From contig CM045745.1 of NCBI GenBank assembly GCA_024760905.1, positions 11,775,282 through 11,839,281 on the forward strand: a stretch of DNA of 64,000 bases. The letters are read 5' to 3'. Positions 1-11,399 of this stretch are shown piece after piece. The notes beneath the pieces are model-generated. The model ran no database searches and was not told the origin of the DNA. It worked only from the letters and a program-made list of their open reading frames with translations. Numbering within the stretch: the first letter of the stretch is position 1; every line of letters begins with the position of its first letter. The DNA is from Plotosus lineatus. Taxonomy: Eukaryota > Chordata > Actinopteri > Siluriformes > Plotosidae. The translations under genes were made by a program, and so were the position numbers.

Positions 1-1941
1 GTGTTTCTCTTCATAAATACCAAAAAAAAAACCTCTGGGAAGCACTGTTTACTTTCATTGTTTTAATGAGTAGGGTGAACAGACCCGACACTATTAGCTA
101 CACACCGGTTTATTTGACCTGCCACAGTGCTGTGGTTAAAATATTTAACTATAATCTATAAAATTGTAGCTTTAGCATTAGCATTTATTGTGGTTCCTGT
201 AATATAGCAGTGTCAGACATCTTTTCACTGAGGGCCACACTACGAAATTTAAAGGCAATCAAGGGTCAAATAATGACAGAACATTTATTCTAGAAGGACA
301 AACATGAGGTCTGCATGGCAAGATGATAAGTTTAGGCATTTGCTTCTTCTCCTTTATTCACGTACATTTAATGACAACTCCTAACATTAAAGAGCTCGCA
401 TCCAATCTCTCTTAAGTCATGAATGAATATCTGTTTATTTGAAATAGGTTGCCGCCAACTAGTGGAAGGGTGGTGAATTAGGTTTCATGGTAATGGTCAA
501 TGCAAAGAATGTACGATAACCATATTCTTTGAAAGCGCTTGTCGAGTACATAAAATAAGTTGGTTCGCTTTGAGTTTGATATCTGTGCTGTATATACAAA
601 AACACATTCATGGAGTACAGGTTCCTGGATTTGAAAACCTCAGTGCAGGTTACAACAGGAACCCCTGTACAGCTTAATGTATATAGATTGCTGAAGAGCA
701 GGCTGTTGAAGGCTGGACAGGAAGTTGAAATGCTGGTCATAGAGGTACACTAACCTGGTTGTGTATGGGGCAGCATCCTGAATCTTTCATGATATGCTCT
801 TGCAGCAAAAAAAAAAAAGATTGCAATTCCATATTTATACATGATGCAACAGGTATGCTGCTTGAGAAACCACACTCATCTAGACAACAATTTTACGCTT
901 GTTTACATTGTACCGCATTTGCTGATGAACATCCACTGATGATAAACACATAAATGCCAGCATCGGGACAGTTTGGCTTGCGGTCTGTTAGAAGGCCAGG
1001 CGCATCTGTCAGGCTCATTAAAAGATTATATGCACTTGGACAACTGGACGACACCATGTCTGCTGCTTCCTGTCTGGGACTGTTGGCTTGGCACCTCCCC
1101 ACCTGCCACGGAAAGTGATCGACATCTTCAGTGTTTATATTGGTGTTGGCACATGCTACGGTTAACAGCCTACATTTCCAATTGTTTATCTTTATGGTTA
1201 TCTATTTCCATTTTCCCTGTTGTAGGGAAGAAGTCCTAAAGGATGGATTAGAACAGAAGTTCAGGAAGGTACCCACAAATAAAACCTTATGGTTTTTGGC
1301 TCTTAACGACTGTAACTCCACAGGAATGGGGTGGCACTGTTGATTAATGATGTGTGTGAAGAACGTCTCATGCTTCATCTGCGCTCAATAAAATGCTAAG
1401 AAAGAAGCACAAATGGGAGCAAATGGGACAGAAATGTGCAGCTCAGGCTGTTAAAAAAAGTGAGGCCTTTAGGAATGCGGCTTTAGTGAAGAGACGAAAT
1501 GTGATATCTGTCAGTACAGCGGAGATTTGTTAACATGAAGCGTTTTATGAGGCCCGATGTGATGATCCAGTGACTGAATTGGTATTGCTTGCATTCAGTT
1601 TATTCAAGAAGGCAAACACACGCGAAGACTGTTTTACTATATTTTTATTATAAACAAAAAATTGTTTAATTACCAGTGATTTTCACAGAAGCCACAATCA
1701 ATTATAAAAACCCAATTCTCCGGATTACTGTACACACATCGAGGAGAGTTGAAATCCTTGTGAATGTGTGTATCACCCAGTTCATTCCGACTCTTACAGC
1801 GAACTGTACTCTGACAAGTTCTACTTGACTGGTTGCCAACATGTCTGCTGTTCAGATGTTTCCAGAGTAATTAGGATTGGGATCTGGATTTATCTGAATG
1901 TCTGACTAACTAAAAAAACAATACTCCATTCAGTAATATAT
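1..1941. other. Unclassified AT-rich sequence
   Basis: I see no recognisable gene or repeat here. Open frames of 61-93 codons occur on both strands but none has a familiar motif, and their lengths fit chance. A phrase near 228-245 ('gagggccacactacgaaa') resembles the ends of some hAT-type repeats, but it is too short to call. Confidence 0.5.
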
Positions 1942-2149
1942 GGGGGCATCCGTAGCCTAATAGTTAGAGAAGTTTTAGGACAGAAGGAAAACGTGTGGTG
2001 TTGGGGGGTAAGCAGCACCTTCCCTTCCTCCACATTAATGGCCGAAGTGCCCTTGAGCAAGGCACCTAACCTACAACTGCTCTCCGGGTGCCCCCAATGT
2101 GTGTGTGGCAGCCCACTGCTTCAAGTGTGTGTGTGCGCTCACTGTTGAT

Positions 2150-2209
<60 letters not shown>

Positions 2210-2255
2210 ACTTTGGATGGGTTAAATGCAGAGGAACCTTATGGGATTAATAAAG
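1942..2255 (+). mobile_element. S6 tRNA-derived SINE
   Basis: The element opens with 'gcctaatagttagagaag', a tRNA-like A-box region. It continues through 'gagcaaggcacctaac', a segment known from teleost SINEs, and ends with 'gggttaaatgcagagg' and 'attaataaagta'. A second copy lies at 38917-39262. Both copies hold a long (GT)n at the same internal place. A pogo-A element (2258-3017) has inserted exactly at its 3' end. Confidence 0.75.
2154..2208. repeat. (TG)n microsatellite inside S6
   Basis: About 27 uninterrupted TG units lie in the S6 SINE. The second S6 copy carries an even longer tract at the matching position. Confidence 0.95.
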
Positions 2256-2257
2256 TA

Positions 2258-3017
2258 CAGTGGTACCTCACCTTACAAAATTAATCCGTTACAGAGCCTG
2301 GATCACAGAGTAACCTGGATTTTTCGTAAATTGAACCGCATTTTACATATAAAACGTGTGATTCGTTCGAAGGCCCCCAATACTACCCCCTAAACCCGTT
2401 AAAAATTATAAAAGCATTCCTTTTAAGACCTCCTTCTGCTTCAATATCGTACGATGGTAGACGGGTTTGGCCGTATTCCTTTGTGATATCATGAGCCCGC
2501 TTCTTCTTTTCACTTGCACCGGAAATCACGTGTGTGTGTGTGTGTGTGTGTGTGTGCACGTGTGTTGACCATGTCTTCTTAGCAGAGTTCTAATCTTACA
2601 AATGTTTATTGAAGGTTAAAAGCCTGAGTCAAAAAACAGTAACTCTGTCCTGTACACGAAAAGCATTATGGGAGATGCAGCTCCATAATAGTCAATGGGA
2701 TGGAGCTGCGTCATCCGTCCTAGCCAATGGGAGGCCAGCGTGGCGGGATGTTGGGAGATAGCCAATGGGAGGGAGCTGCGTCATCCCTCCTAGCCAATAG
2801 GAGGCCAGCGGGGCGGTATGTTGGGAGATAGTCAATGGGAAAGCAGCTTGTGCATTGTTCGAATCTTTGAATGGCGCGTTTTAATGTTTGAATGGCATGT
2901 TTGGATCGTTTCGTAAGGAGAACTTGTTTCGTATACAGAGACAAAAAATTTTGGAAAATGTTTTTCGTAACCTGGATTTTTCGTTTGCTGGGACTATTGT
3001 AAGGTGAGGTACCACTG
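2258..3017 (-). mobile_element. pogo-A non-autonomous DNA transposon, copy 1
   Basis: The ends are inverted repeats: 'cagtggtacctcacctta' at the left and its complement 'taaggtgaggtaccactg' at the right. Both ends are flanked by TA (2256-2257 and 3018-3019), as expected for Tc1/mariner/pogo elements. Positions about 2428-2494, read on the minus strand, are a degraded piece of transposase helix-turn-helix coding (PSTIGTILKQKE-like) that matches the copy at 36529-37468. A (GT)n lies at 2529-2558, and several CCAAT motifs lie at about 2690-2840. Confidence 0.88.
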
Positions 3018-3019
3018 TA

Positions 3020-3142
3020 TATCCATTCATTTTCTGAACCGCTTAATCTTAATTAGGGTCGCAGGGAGGCTGGCGTCCATCTCAGCCGACTCTGGACGAG
3101 GGAAGAGTACACCCTGGACAGCTCACCAGTCCATCGCAGTAA
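3020..3142 (-). mobile_element. S2 SINE / L2-type 3' tail fragment
   Basis: This is the complement of the S2 end: 'cattttctgaaccgctta', then 'ttagggtcgcagggaggc' and 'accctggacagctcacca'. Only the tail is present. The tRNA-like head is missing, which is typical 5' truncation. Confidence 0.7.
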
Positions 3143-3465
3143 TAGAGTATATTAATGAACGCTGTAAAAACCTACTGCTGATTCCATAGCAAACGACCTG
3201 CCTAGGAAGCGGAAAGGTTTCCATGAATATAGACATGACTATCTGCACAAATTCATCACGTCTGGGTGACAGGACGTATTTTATCCCATTTTCCTTTGGA
3301 GATACAGTCAGACTCTCATACTAACATTTCTGTTGATCTCTGTATCTCCTTATCTGCTTCTCTACTGATATTTATTGCATTTCTCCCTAAAACTCTCTCT
3401 TCTCATCTAACTCTTGATCTCTCTTCTTTCTCACTGTCTTGTTCTGTCACTCCCTGCGTCTGCTG

Positions 3466-3468
<3 letters not shown>
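3143..3468. other. Unclassified sequence
   Basis: Nothing recognisable; a pyrimidine-rich stretch runs into the microsatellite that follows. Confidence 0.4.

Positions 3469-3557
<89 letters not shown>
3469..3557. repeat. (CT)n-(AC)n compound microsatellite
   Basis: About 50 bp of CT repeat switches directly to about 40 bp of AC repeat. Open frames across it on both strands translate only to Ser-Leu, Thr-His or Arg-Glu repeats and are not genes. Confidence 0.95.
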
Positions 3558-3559
<2 letters not shown>

Positions 3560-3766
3560 CACACTCACCCCTAGTGACCTAATCGGTTTTCCCACCAGCC
3601 ACTTCAAAAACAAAACCTCCCGCACTTTGACTTGCCTTTATATGCAACATTTGTCAAATGTGTGGGCTTGCTTCTCTCTGTATGACACTTTATTTAATTC
3701 CTCATTCCGAGTTCAGGGAGAAGAGAATGCTCCTTTATCAACAGGGAGGGTGGAATACTGAGCACT

Positions 3767-3855
3767 GTGTGTGCGTGTGTGCGTGTGTATGCGTGCATGT
3801 GTGTGTTTGTGTGTGTGTGTGTGCACGCTTGTGTGTGTGCGTGCGTGCATGCGTG

Positions 3856-3902
<47 letters not shown>
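3767..3902. repeat. Imperfect (GT/GC)n microsatellite
   Basis: About 136 bp of GT repeat with GC and AT interruptions, ending in a pure (GT)n run. The Cys-Val and Thr-His frames over it are artefacts. Confidence 0.93.
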
Positions 3903-3905
<3 letters not shown>

Positions 3906-4751
3906 AAGAGCTCACTGCTTTACCAGTAATGGTCTGCAGAATGAACAGGCTCTGTGTTCTTGTTGATATAATGATGTGTACAAGGTGATTCAGCCCCTGA
4001 TGGCCTTGTTGACCCTGCCATTGTGAGTGTTTCACTTCCTGCATGAATGCAGCACGTAATTGACTCATGAAGGCTTTTGTCTGAAGAAGTCAATGTTTAG
4101 GGTCTTTTGGAGTTTTTATAATCCCCATCTATAGTCCTGGCCATTGAACTACTTCTCTCAGTATGTTTCCTTCTAACAGTCATGAAGTAAATCAGGCAAA
4201 GTGGTATTGCTTCCATGTAAACATTAGATAACAGTAGCAAGGTGTCATTCGTTCATGTTGCAACCAAGAAGCAGAATGAAATAGTTGTGACCTGCTCCAG
4301 CATAATACGGAGTAAGTAGCAAAGGTAGTGGACGAAAATGTGATATCGGCAAAAATACATCCTTCAAAGCATAATCTTCTACAAGACCAAATTCAAATAC
4401 ACAATCTATCCATGTTTAAGAAAGGAGTCCGTGTCCAAGTTGTTGTAAAATAATGGAAAAATTCACTTATTTTGCTTTCGCGATTGCTCAGGGTATTTCC
4501 TTATTGTCCATATTCACAACCAGAATACTCTTCCCATTAAGGGATCCCAGGAGGATTTCACGAATCATAAGATGGTAAACCTCAAAACAAAAAAGAATCT
4601 GCAAAACAGACAGCACTTGGTGTAAACCGAAGTCATTTGTTATGATGGAGATCACAATGATTAAGCAAAAGCTGGATTAATTTACTGTATGGTTGTCAAA
4701 GAATTTTAAATGCGGACATTCAGAAATAAAGAGTCTCTGTAAATGTAAGTA
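3903..4751. other. Unclassified sequence
   Basis: No recognisable element or coding signal. Confidence 0.4.
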
Positions 4752-5219
4752 CCGAGATCCCTCGCTACTTTATGCTTCAGTTTCTGCGGCTTCAATGCAT
4801 CGCGGGTTTTTCCACAATATTCATCAAAAAATACAAAAATATGGAAATTAAGGGAAAATAGGGGAAAAGTTGAGGAAAATGCCACAATAAACAAGGCCAA
4901 TTATGGAAAAAAAAATCCCAAAACAAACAAAACTATTTACATTTTTATATGTGGTGCACATCTGTGTGTGTCTGTGTGCGCGCACATCTGTATGTGTGTG
5001 TATTTATATTTTATTTATATCTTCTCCATTATTTTTGAATGTTTAATTGTTATTATAAGTATTTATAGCACTGAATATGTATTTATTGATATTATTTACA
5101 CATATACATGTACTTATACGTATGTCAGTCAGGGGGTCAACCCGACTTCGCGGAAATCATCGGTCGTGCGTTTTGTGTTGTCTCAGTCCCCAATAACCAT
5201 GGAAGGCGAGGGATCCCTG
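4752..5219 (-). mobile_element. pogo-B MITE, copy 1
   Basis: The left end 'ccgagatccctcgctact' and the right end 'ggcgagggatccctg' are degenerate inverted repeats, flanked by TA. The inside is AT-rich with the family landmarks (a 'ggaaaatgccacaa' segment, an ACGT/TATA-rich centre and 'cagtcagggggtc'). It has no coding capacity. It lies in the reverse orientation to the copy at 17560-18061. Confidence 0.82.
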
Positions 5220-5339
5220 TACTCTTTTGTAACTGTAAGTAGCATTTTCGGATTAGCGGCTTAGAAAGTGATGTGACTCAGTTAATTTTCATGCTAATAT
5301 ATTCAAAATACTTTTAACTTATTTACCGAATAAGTCAGT

Positions 5340-6006
5340 GGGAGCAGTGGTGGTCAAGAGGTATAGATCACTGATCCTAAGGTTGGGGGTTTGAGTCCCA
5401 CTTTCCACAAGGTTGTCACTGCTGCCTACCCCACTCCTCTCCACCCCATCCCATCCCATCTCGTGCAGCTAATTGGGTTATCAAAGGCGGACCATGTCTC
5501 TCACTGTCTATGGTGAGAAAAAAGGTAAAGTCTGCTGGGTTTTCACACCCAAGCCATAGTGGCTCATCCCCGGCTTCTGTAGCATGAAGCAACCAGGAGT
5601 TCAGCTCCTCCTGGATGAGACGCTAGTCCATCACAGGTTACCTTCACAGTATATTTTTACTGGTACCCATTTATACTGCTGGGTGAACAGAGGCACACTT
5701 GTGCTTGAGACCTTTCCCAGGAGTCTTAGCACAGTGAGGGTCTCAGTGGGATTCAAACTCACAACCTCCCAGTCATGAGCACAGCACCTTAACCACTACA
5801 CCACCGGCCCAGCTCTGGTGAGAGGTTCATGTAAAAGAACCATTGATGACTTTCGTAAAGAGTAGGCTGCAAAGCCGTCAACGTGTTTCTGTCCCTTGCT
5901 AAAGGGTTGTCTCAGGAAGGGCATCCGACATAGAAACCTATGACAAATCTAACGTGCAACTCATTCGCTGTGGCAACCCCTGAGAAAGGAAAAAGTTGAA
6001 AGGAAA
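5340..6006 (+). mobile_element. S1 SINE (RTE-type tail), interrupted
   Basis: The tRNA-like head has an A-box region at 'gtggtcaagaggtat' and a B-box at 'gggtttgagtcccac'. The body contains 'ggttcatgtaaaagaacc'. The tail runs 'gggttgtctcaggaaggg' and then 'cattcgctgtggcaaccc', ending in an A/G-rich run. The element is cut in two by an S3 SINE at 5518-5811. Confidence 0.85.
5518..5811 (-). mobile_element. S3 SINE nested in S1
   Basis: On the minus strand this reads from a tRNA-like head (B-box complement 'gggattcaaactcacaac') to the S3 tail. It interrupts the S1 body. The flanks 'tctatggtgag' and 'gctctggtgag' look like a ~10-bp target duplication with a mismatch, so S3 is the later arrival. 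Confidence 0.85.
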
Positions 6007-6538
6007 TCTCTCAATGATGGATACGTTGGCTTGTAGTAGAATACTAGGCTTTTCATTAATCAGAAACACGAAAATATTTAAAATGTATACTAATCAAAGT
6101 TTTACACTTTCCTTTTCAGTGGTTTTAAAAGTATGACTCGGGTTTTGCTATTAAAATAGGTGGCAGGTTCAACATTATGAGCACTGTGTTTCGGTACTTG
6201 GCAATATAGTGGTCACAATAAACGAATACGGTATTAAATTGGTAATAACAATTATGAAATAATCAACATATTATAGGCACATTGTCTGATTTCCATCATC
6301 TGTGTAGGCCTCTCCAGTCTCAAATGTGTCTCCATGTCATTAGGCTGGAAGAGATTTAAAAGTAGGATCACCATATAGGCATGTCAAAATAAATAATGTC
6401 ACTGTAATTTCTGCCATGTTTTGGGTTCAGTGCTTAGACTAGAGGCTGTCTAAGATGCAGGAATTACATATAAAATATTTTTTTATCTTAAATAATTATG
6501 TGTTCTGACCATTTAAAATAATAATTATGTGTTCTGCC
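6007..6538. other. Unclassified AT-rich sequence
   Basis: Nothing recognisable apart from a local tandem echo of 'aataattatgtgttctg' around 6492-6538. Confidence 0.4.
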
Positions 6539-6711
6539 ATAAAAAAAAAAATCAACCTTTGAGTTTAGACATACCTACGTAGTACGCTGGCATAATGATG
6601 CAATGACGTAATGACACTGCATCCATTGTTTACAAACGACAGACTGAACGTGCCACTCCTTCTTCCCAGTTCAGTTATACGCATTTATATCGTTTAATAT
6701 ATATATATATA

Positions 6712-6791
<80 letters not shown>

Positions 6792-7490
6792 TAGATCAGT
6801 TCTATAGTGTGTTACCCTTGTGTTTAGATGTCGTCTCCGTGATCTTTGTGTTTACACTGTTTTGCGGACTTTTGTAACCCTAAGCAAATATGGTTGGTCA
6901 GAAGCGTAAGCCTACGAGCATGGGTGCAAGTCTCATACACAGAGACGAATGAACTATCTGCTCAGATCGGCACAATCGACCATGCATACTCAGTTAAGCA
7001 AAGAGTGTTTTAAAATGAACGAAAACCCGAATCCAGAAAAGAAAGAACTCTCCGCTCTGCTGGTGATTCACATCAGTGCAGACTATGTTCTAAACGAGTT
7101 CAACGGCACCCTTGCTCACTTGAAAGACCGGAAGTCCATATAACCCACAGCAAGTACACTATTTTCGATTGTGAGCGCCTCACATATTGTAAGCGTTAAT
7201 TGGCTGTTTTAAGCTTAATGTAAAGTGACTCGGTATAAATAAGTGACTTATTTGAAATTAATGTTGATATTATTTGATATATTTGATATTAATTTACAAT
7301 GTTATGTTTATAATAATTGATTTAGGTGTGTTTTATGAGATACAGTAATGGTATTTATGGATGTATAGTACAGTATGAGCGTCATACATCACACGTCATA
7401 CGTCATACGTCACTGTAACAACTTACGTTCACTTTCAACTTACGTGCAGCCGTCTGGAACCAATTTAAAACGTAAGTCGGGGAGCGTCTG
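6539..7490 (+). mobile_element. pogo-C DNA element, copy 1 (left end lost)
   Basis: The right end 'aagtcggggagcgtctg' is followed by TA. It matches the TIR of the complete copy at 60780-61533. The two copies share the segments 'gacagactgaacgtgcc', 'taaagtgactcggtataa' and tandem 'catacgtcatacgtcac'. This copy has about 250 bp that the other lacks, including a short reading frame from ATG 6890 that starts MVGQKRKPTS. That start is basic, as in some Tigger proteins, but it is too short to assign. The left TIR is absent. Confidence 0.7.
6699..6789. repeat. (TA)n-(GT)n-(TA)n microsatellite in pogo-C
   Basis: Two TA tracts flank a GT tract. The other pogo-C copy has a ~110-bp TA expansion at the equivalent place. 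Confidence 0.93.
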
Positions 7491-7506
7491 TAAACACAAA
7501 ATTAAT

Positions 7507-7826
7507 CATCATCATCATCATCATCTTCTTCTTCTTCTTGCACTTCTTCTGGGGTCAGGTCACGGGGGCAGCAACCTAAGCAAAGAGGCCCAGACATCCC
7601 TCTGCCCAGCCACTTCCTCCAGCTCTTCCTGGGAGACACCGAGGCGTTCCCAGACAAGCTAAGAGCCATAGTCCCTCCAGCCTGTTCTAAGTCGACCCCA
7701 TCTGCTGCGCCTTCGCATTGAGAGGGGCCAGTTGAGGTGGCTCAAGCATCTGGTCAGAATGCCTCCCGAACGCCTCCCTGGTGTGGTGTTTTGGGCATGT
7801 CCAGCTGAGAAGAGACCCCGAGGTCG
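7507..7826 (-). mobile_element. Rex3/RTE-like LINE fragment with 5' inversion (twin-primed)
   Basis: Perfect 11-bp target duplications 'acaaaattaat' (7496-7506 and 7827-7837) bound the insert. The left part (to about 7700) is the minus-strand LINE 3' end, with an ATC/CTT-rich tail. The right part (about 7701-7826) is upstream LINE sequence in the plus orientation. Both parts match the uninverted copy at 50945-51485. The two halves meet at shared 'gtcgac' sequence. This is the standard signature of twin priming. Confidence 0.85.
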
Positions 7827-7926
7827 ACAAAATTAATTTGTACAATTCATTTTTATCGATAAGCGTTCATCTTTAGGAGCATAGGAATCTCCAGATAGGA
7901 TTTATCTGAAGCATTTAGAAGAAATG

Positions 7927-8009
7927 TTTGTACAACATAGAATTCTTGGGCTTTTCCCAGAAGGAACAATCCATAATTTCCTCACAAAGCTTTGCAGTAT
8001 ATGAAGAAG
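7927..8009 (+). repeat. 83-bp direct repeat, left copy
   Basis: It matches 9164-9246 at 74 of 83 positions without gaps. The two copies flank the S3 SINE at 8016-9162. It is much longer than a normal SINE target duplication. Confidence 0.85.
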
Positions 8010-8015
8010 CTTTGT

Positions 8016-8623
8016 GGGGCCGGAGGTGTAGTGGTTAGGGTGCTACACTCATGATCGGGAGGTTGTGTGTTCAAATCCCAGTTAGGCCCTCACCGTGCTA
8101 AGATCCCTGGGCAAGGTCTCAACCACAAGTGTGCCTCTGTTCACCCAGCAGTATAAATGGGTACAGTGGTACTTCGCATGATGACAATCTCACCAAAAGA
8201 GAAATGCAGGTTACGAAACACATTTTCCTAAAATTTTTGTCTCAGGATATGAAGCAAGTTCACGTTACGAAAGCACCATCTTAAAAATTCAAACGCGCCA
8301 TTCAAACATTAAAACACGCCATTCAAACATTCCAACAATGCACGAGCTGCTCTCCCATCAATGATGTTCAAACATCCCGCCCCACTGGCCTCCCATTGGC
8401 TAGGAGGGATGATGCAGCTCCCTCTTATTGGCTATCTCCCAACATCCCGCGTCGCTGGCCTCCCATGGGCTAGGAGGGATGACGCAGCTCCTTCCCAGCT
8501 ACCATAATGCTTTGTGTGTAAAGGACAGAGTTACTGTTGTTTCATGTTTTATTTCTTGACTCAGGCTTTTAACCTTCCATAAACATTTGTAAAATTATAA
8601 CTCTACTCAGAAGACATGGTCAG

Positions 8624-8678
<55 letters not shown>

Positions 8679-9162
8679 ACACACATACACACGTGTGCAC
8701 GTGTGATTTCTGGTGCAAATGAGAAGAAGAAACTGGCTCAAGTGATATCACAAAGGAATATGGCCAAACCCATCTACCATCGGTACGATATTGAAGCAGA
8801 AGGAGGTCTTAAAAGGTATGCTTGTATAATTTTTATAGGGTTTAGGGGGTAGTATTGGGGGCCTTGGAACAAATCACACATTTTACATATAAAATGCTGT
8901 TCAATTTACGAAAAATGCAGGTTACGAAAAAGGCTCTGGAACGGATTAATTTCGTAAAGTGAGGTACCACTGTACATTATTGTGAGGTGTGCATCTGCCT
9001 GTGGGCAAAAATATACTGGGAAGGTAGCCTGCGATGGACTAGCGTCCCATCCAGGGCGAGTTGTACTCCTAGTTGCTTGACGCTATGGAAACTGGGGATA
9101 AACACCGGCCCGATGAGCCACTATGGCTCAAGTGTAAAAAGCCCAACGGACTTTACCTTTTT
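8016..9162 (+). mobile_element. S3 SINE split by pogo-A
   Basis: The head is 'ggggccggaggtgtagtgg' with B-box 'gtgttcaaatcccag'. The SINE is interrupted after 'aaatgggta' by pogo-A (8164-8972). It resumes with 'atatactgggaagg' and ends at 'actttacctttt'. The uninterrupted copies at 11400-11717 and 22273-22577 confirm the break point. Confidence 0.85.
8164..8972 (+). mobile_element. pogo-A, copy 2, inside S3
   Basis: TIR ends 'cagtggtacttcgca' and 'aagtgaggtaccactg' are flanked by TA. This copy is opposite in orientation to copy 1. Plus-strand 8770-8815 is the transposase-derived stretch (STIGTILKQKE-like). It has a (CA)n at 8640-8696 and CCAAT/ATTGG motifs at about 8380-8480. Confidence 0.87.
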
Positions 9163-9163
9163 A

Positions 9164-9246
9164 TTTGTACAAAATGGAATTCTTGGGATTTTCCCAGAAG
9201 GAACAATCCAAAATTTTCTTACGAAGCTTTGCAGTAAATGAAGAAA
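9164..9246 (+). repeat. 83-bp direct repeat, right copy
   Basis: It is the partner of 7927-8009, with 9 substitutions. Confidence 0.85.
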
Positions 9247-10178
9247 TACCATCATACCAGCTTCATGTTTGAAAAACTTGCATCTGATCTGAATCTGGTT
9301 TTGGATAATGGATAAAATGTCTGTGTCATTGTTTCCTCACTTGTTAATTTGCTTAACTTTCATTTCAGTTCTGCTGACACTGCTTGATCGGGGGCGTTTT
9401 CTTGATGAATAGTGTTAAGAAAGACAGAAATCCTGACTCTCACTGTTCACTTTCCTATTTGTTTCACATTAGTTACTGAATGATATGAGTCAGGATGAAT
9501 ATGTGAGCACTAAGCTGAGACAATGACGGGTTCATAAGACTACATGAAACTTGGTGGTTTTTTTTTTTTTCACTTCTTTTTGTTTTAACAAAGAGACTTC
9601 TAATGTCCTGTCTTTCATACTGGACATCCTGTTGGTTCATCAGTCTCTTTCATCTCTCAGCCAACAGGAAGGACACTGCCATTATCTTCTAGGAGGAGAA
9701 AAAAAAAGAGAGTGGCAGAAATTCTCCTCATGCCATAAGGAAGTGATACACAGGAAAGAACAAAACGTTAATAGATTTAAGCCATCACAAATAAACTATG
9801 TCAATACAGAACAAAGTATTATAGAATTATGGTGTCCTTTTGAGTGAATAGTCTTCATTAACAGTCAAAAACCTTTTCTGCACTCTATTTTATTTAAAGT
9901 TGAAAATATTTTTTTTTTATTGCAATTGTTTTGTTTTCACATAAAAATAACAAAATCTATACATTTAACAAACCGCTTTATTAAGAACATCATCTTCTTC
10001 ATGTAGTTTCATGCAGTTATCCATTTAGACAATCATGAAAATTCACAAAATCCTCCATATTTAACTTTAACATTTTTTAAAAATAAATCAACAACTAAAG
10101 AACACAGCATGGACCAAAACTGCATTATAAGGAGATGTAGATATTTAAAGTGGAACGCTAAAAATGTTTGCATGTGTA
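9247..10178. other. Unclassified sequence
   Basis: Several A- and T-homopolymer runs but no recognisable element. Confidence 0.4.
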
Positions 10179-10190
10179 AGTTTACAGAAA

Positions 10191-10545
10191 CATTCATTCA
10201 TTTTCTGAACTGCTACTTCCTAATTGGGGTCACAGGGAGGCTGGAGTCCATCTCAGCCAGCTCTGGGTGAGGGCAGAGTAAATCCTGAACAGCTCGTCAG
10301 GCCATCGCAGAACAGAAACGACAAGTGACGACCATGCAGCTACTCTTGTTGAAAGTCAGCAATGTTTTTTTTTTACATGAACCTCACAACATAGACAGTG
10401 AGAGACATGGCCGGCCTTGTGGGGGGGTGGGGGGGTGACGTAAGGGACGGACAGTGACAACCTGTTGAGGGGGTTTGGGGGCTTGAACCCCCAAACTTGG
10501 GATCAGTGATCCAGCACCTTTACCACCAGGCCACCACCGCCCTCC
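10191..10545 (-). mobile_element. S2 SINE (L2-type tail)
   Basis: Perfect 12-bp target duplications 'agtttacagaaa' lie at 10179-10190 and 10546-10557. On the minus strand the tRNA-like head (ending at about 10545) leads through the common S1/S2 body to the tail complement 'cattcattttctgaactg'. Confidence 0.9.
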
Positions 10546-10557
10546 AGTTTACAGAAA

Positions 10558-11087
10558 AATGAATATATTGTATATAAAGTAGCAGAAAAAGTTTTGAGGT
10601 TGGCTGGGTTTTTATTTTTCATTTATTAGGTTGTCTGTGTGGGGACATGAGCAACAACAAACTCGAGCTCATAGCTTAATCATATTTGCATGAGAATAGA
10701 TATCTGGAGCAACGCTAAAAAGACTTCCTGGACCCACAAATAATTAAACAGTATGTCCTCATCATTCAGTACTTTTTGGCAGATTTGAAAATGTACTTTA
10801 ATGGCATTCCAAAGTGTGTGTGTGGCAGCAAGGCACATGTAATAGGTGTGAATAAGCAGGTAAGACAGCGAGACCGATCGCTATCCGTTTAATTCACGCA
10901 AGTGTCTGCAGTATGTCAGGAAATAACACAGGTCTTTAGATAGTGAGCATAACTGAGTAATTGTCGCCTTTTGTGAATCCGCAGATTCTCTTGCCAAGTG
11001 TTTTACTGTCTGTTCCTTTTACTTTGCCAAGTCAAACACATGTGAACTTATTGTACTTTGTGCCAACAGACATACTAGCATTTATGC
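10558..11087. other. Unclassified sequence
   Basis: No recognisable element. Confidence 0.4.
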
Positions 11088-11240
11088 TCCCATCCACACC
11101 TAGGGGCAATTTGGATTCACCATTTAGCCTAATGTGCATGTCTTTGGACTGCTGGAGGAAACCGGAGCACCCGGAGGAAATCCATGCAAACAGAGAGAAC
11201 ATGCAAACTCAACACAGAAACACCCAGACCTCGAATTTTT
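11088..11240 (-). mobile_element. S5 SINE core fragment
   Basis: The segments 'catgtctttggactgctg' and 'agaacatgcaaactcaac' are the complement of the conserved fish SINE core. Both ends are eroded. Confidence 0.65.
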
Positions 11241-11399
11241 TATATCTTTCGTCCAGAAAAACTCTGAATATTCATATTTATCTGTTTCAACAGCTGGATA
11301 TTGAAGCAAAGGCTTTCTGGTGTGCACTATAGCAGGGGTCCCCAACCCCCGGTCCACGGACCAATACCGGTCCATGGATCATTTGTCCGCAAACAAAAT

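Noticed and set aside
3266..4068. Several frames of 60-124 codons on both strands
   Set aside because: They run through CT, AC and GT repeats and carry only dipeptide repeats at their core.
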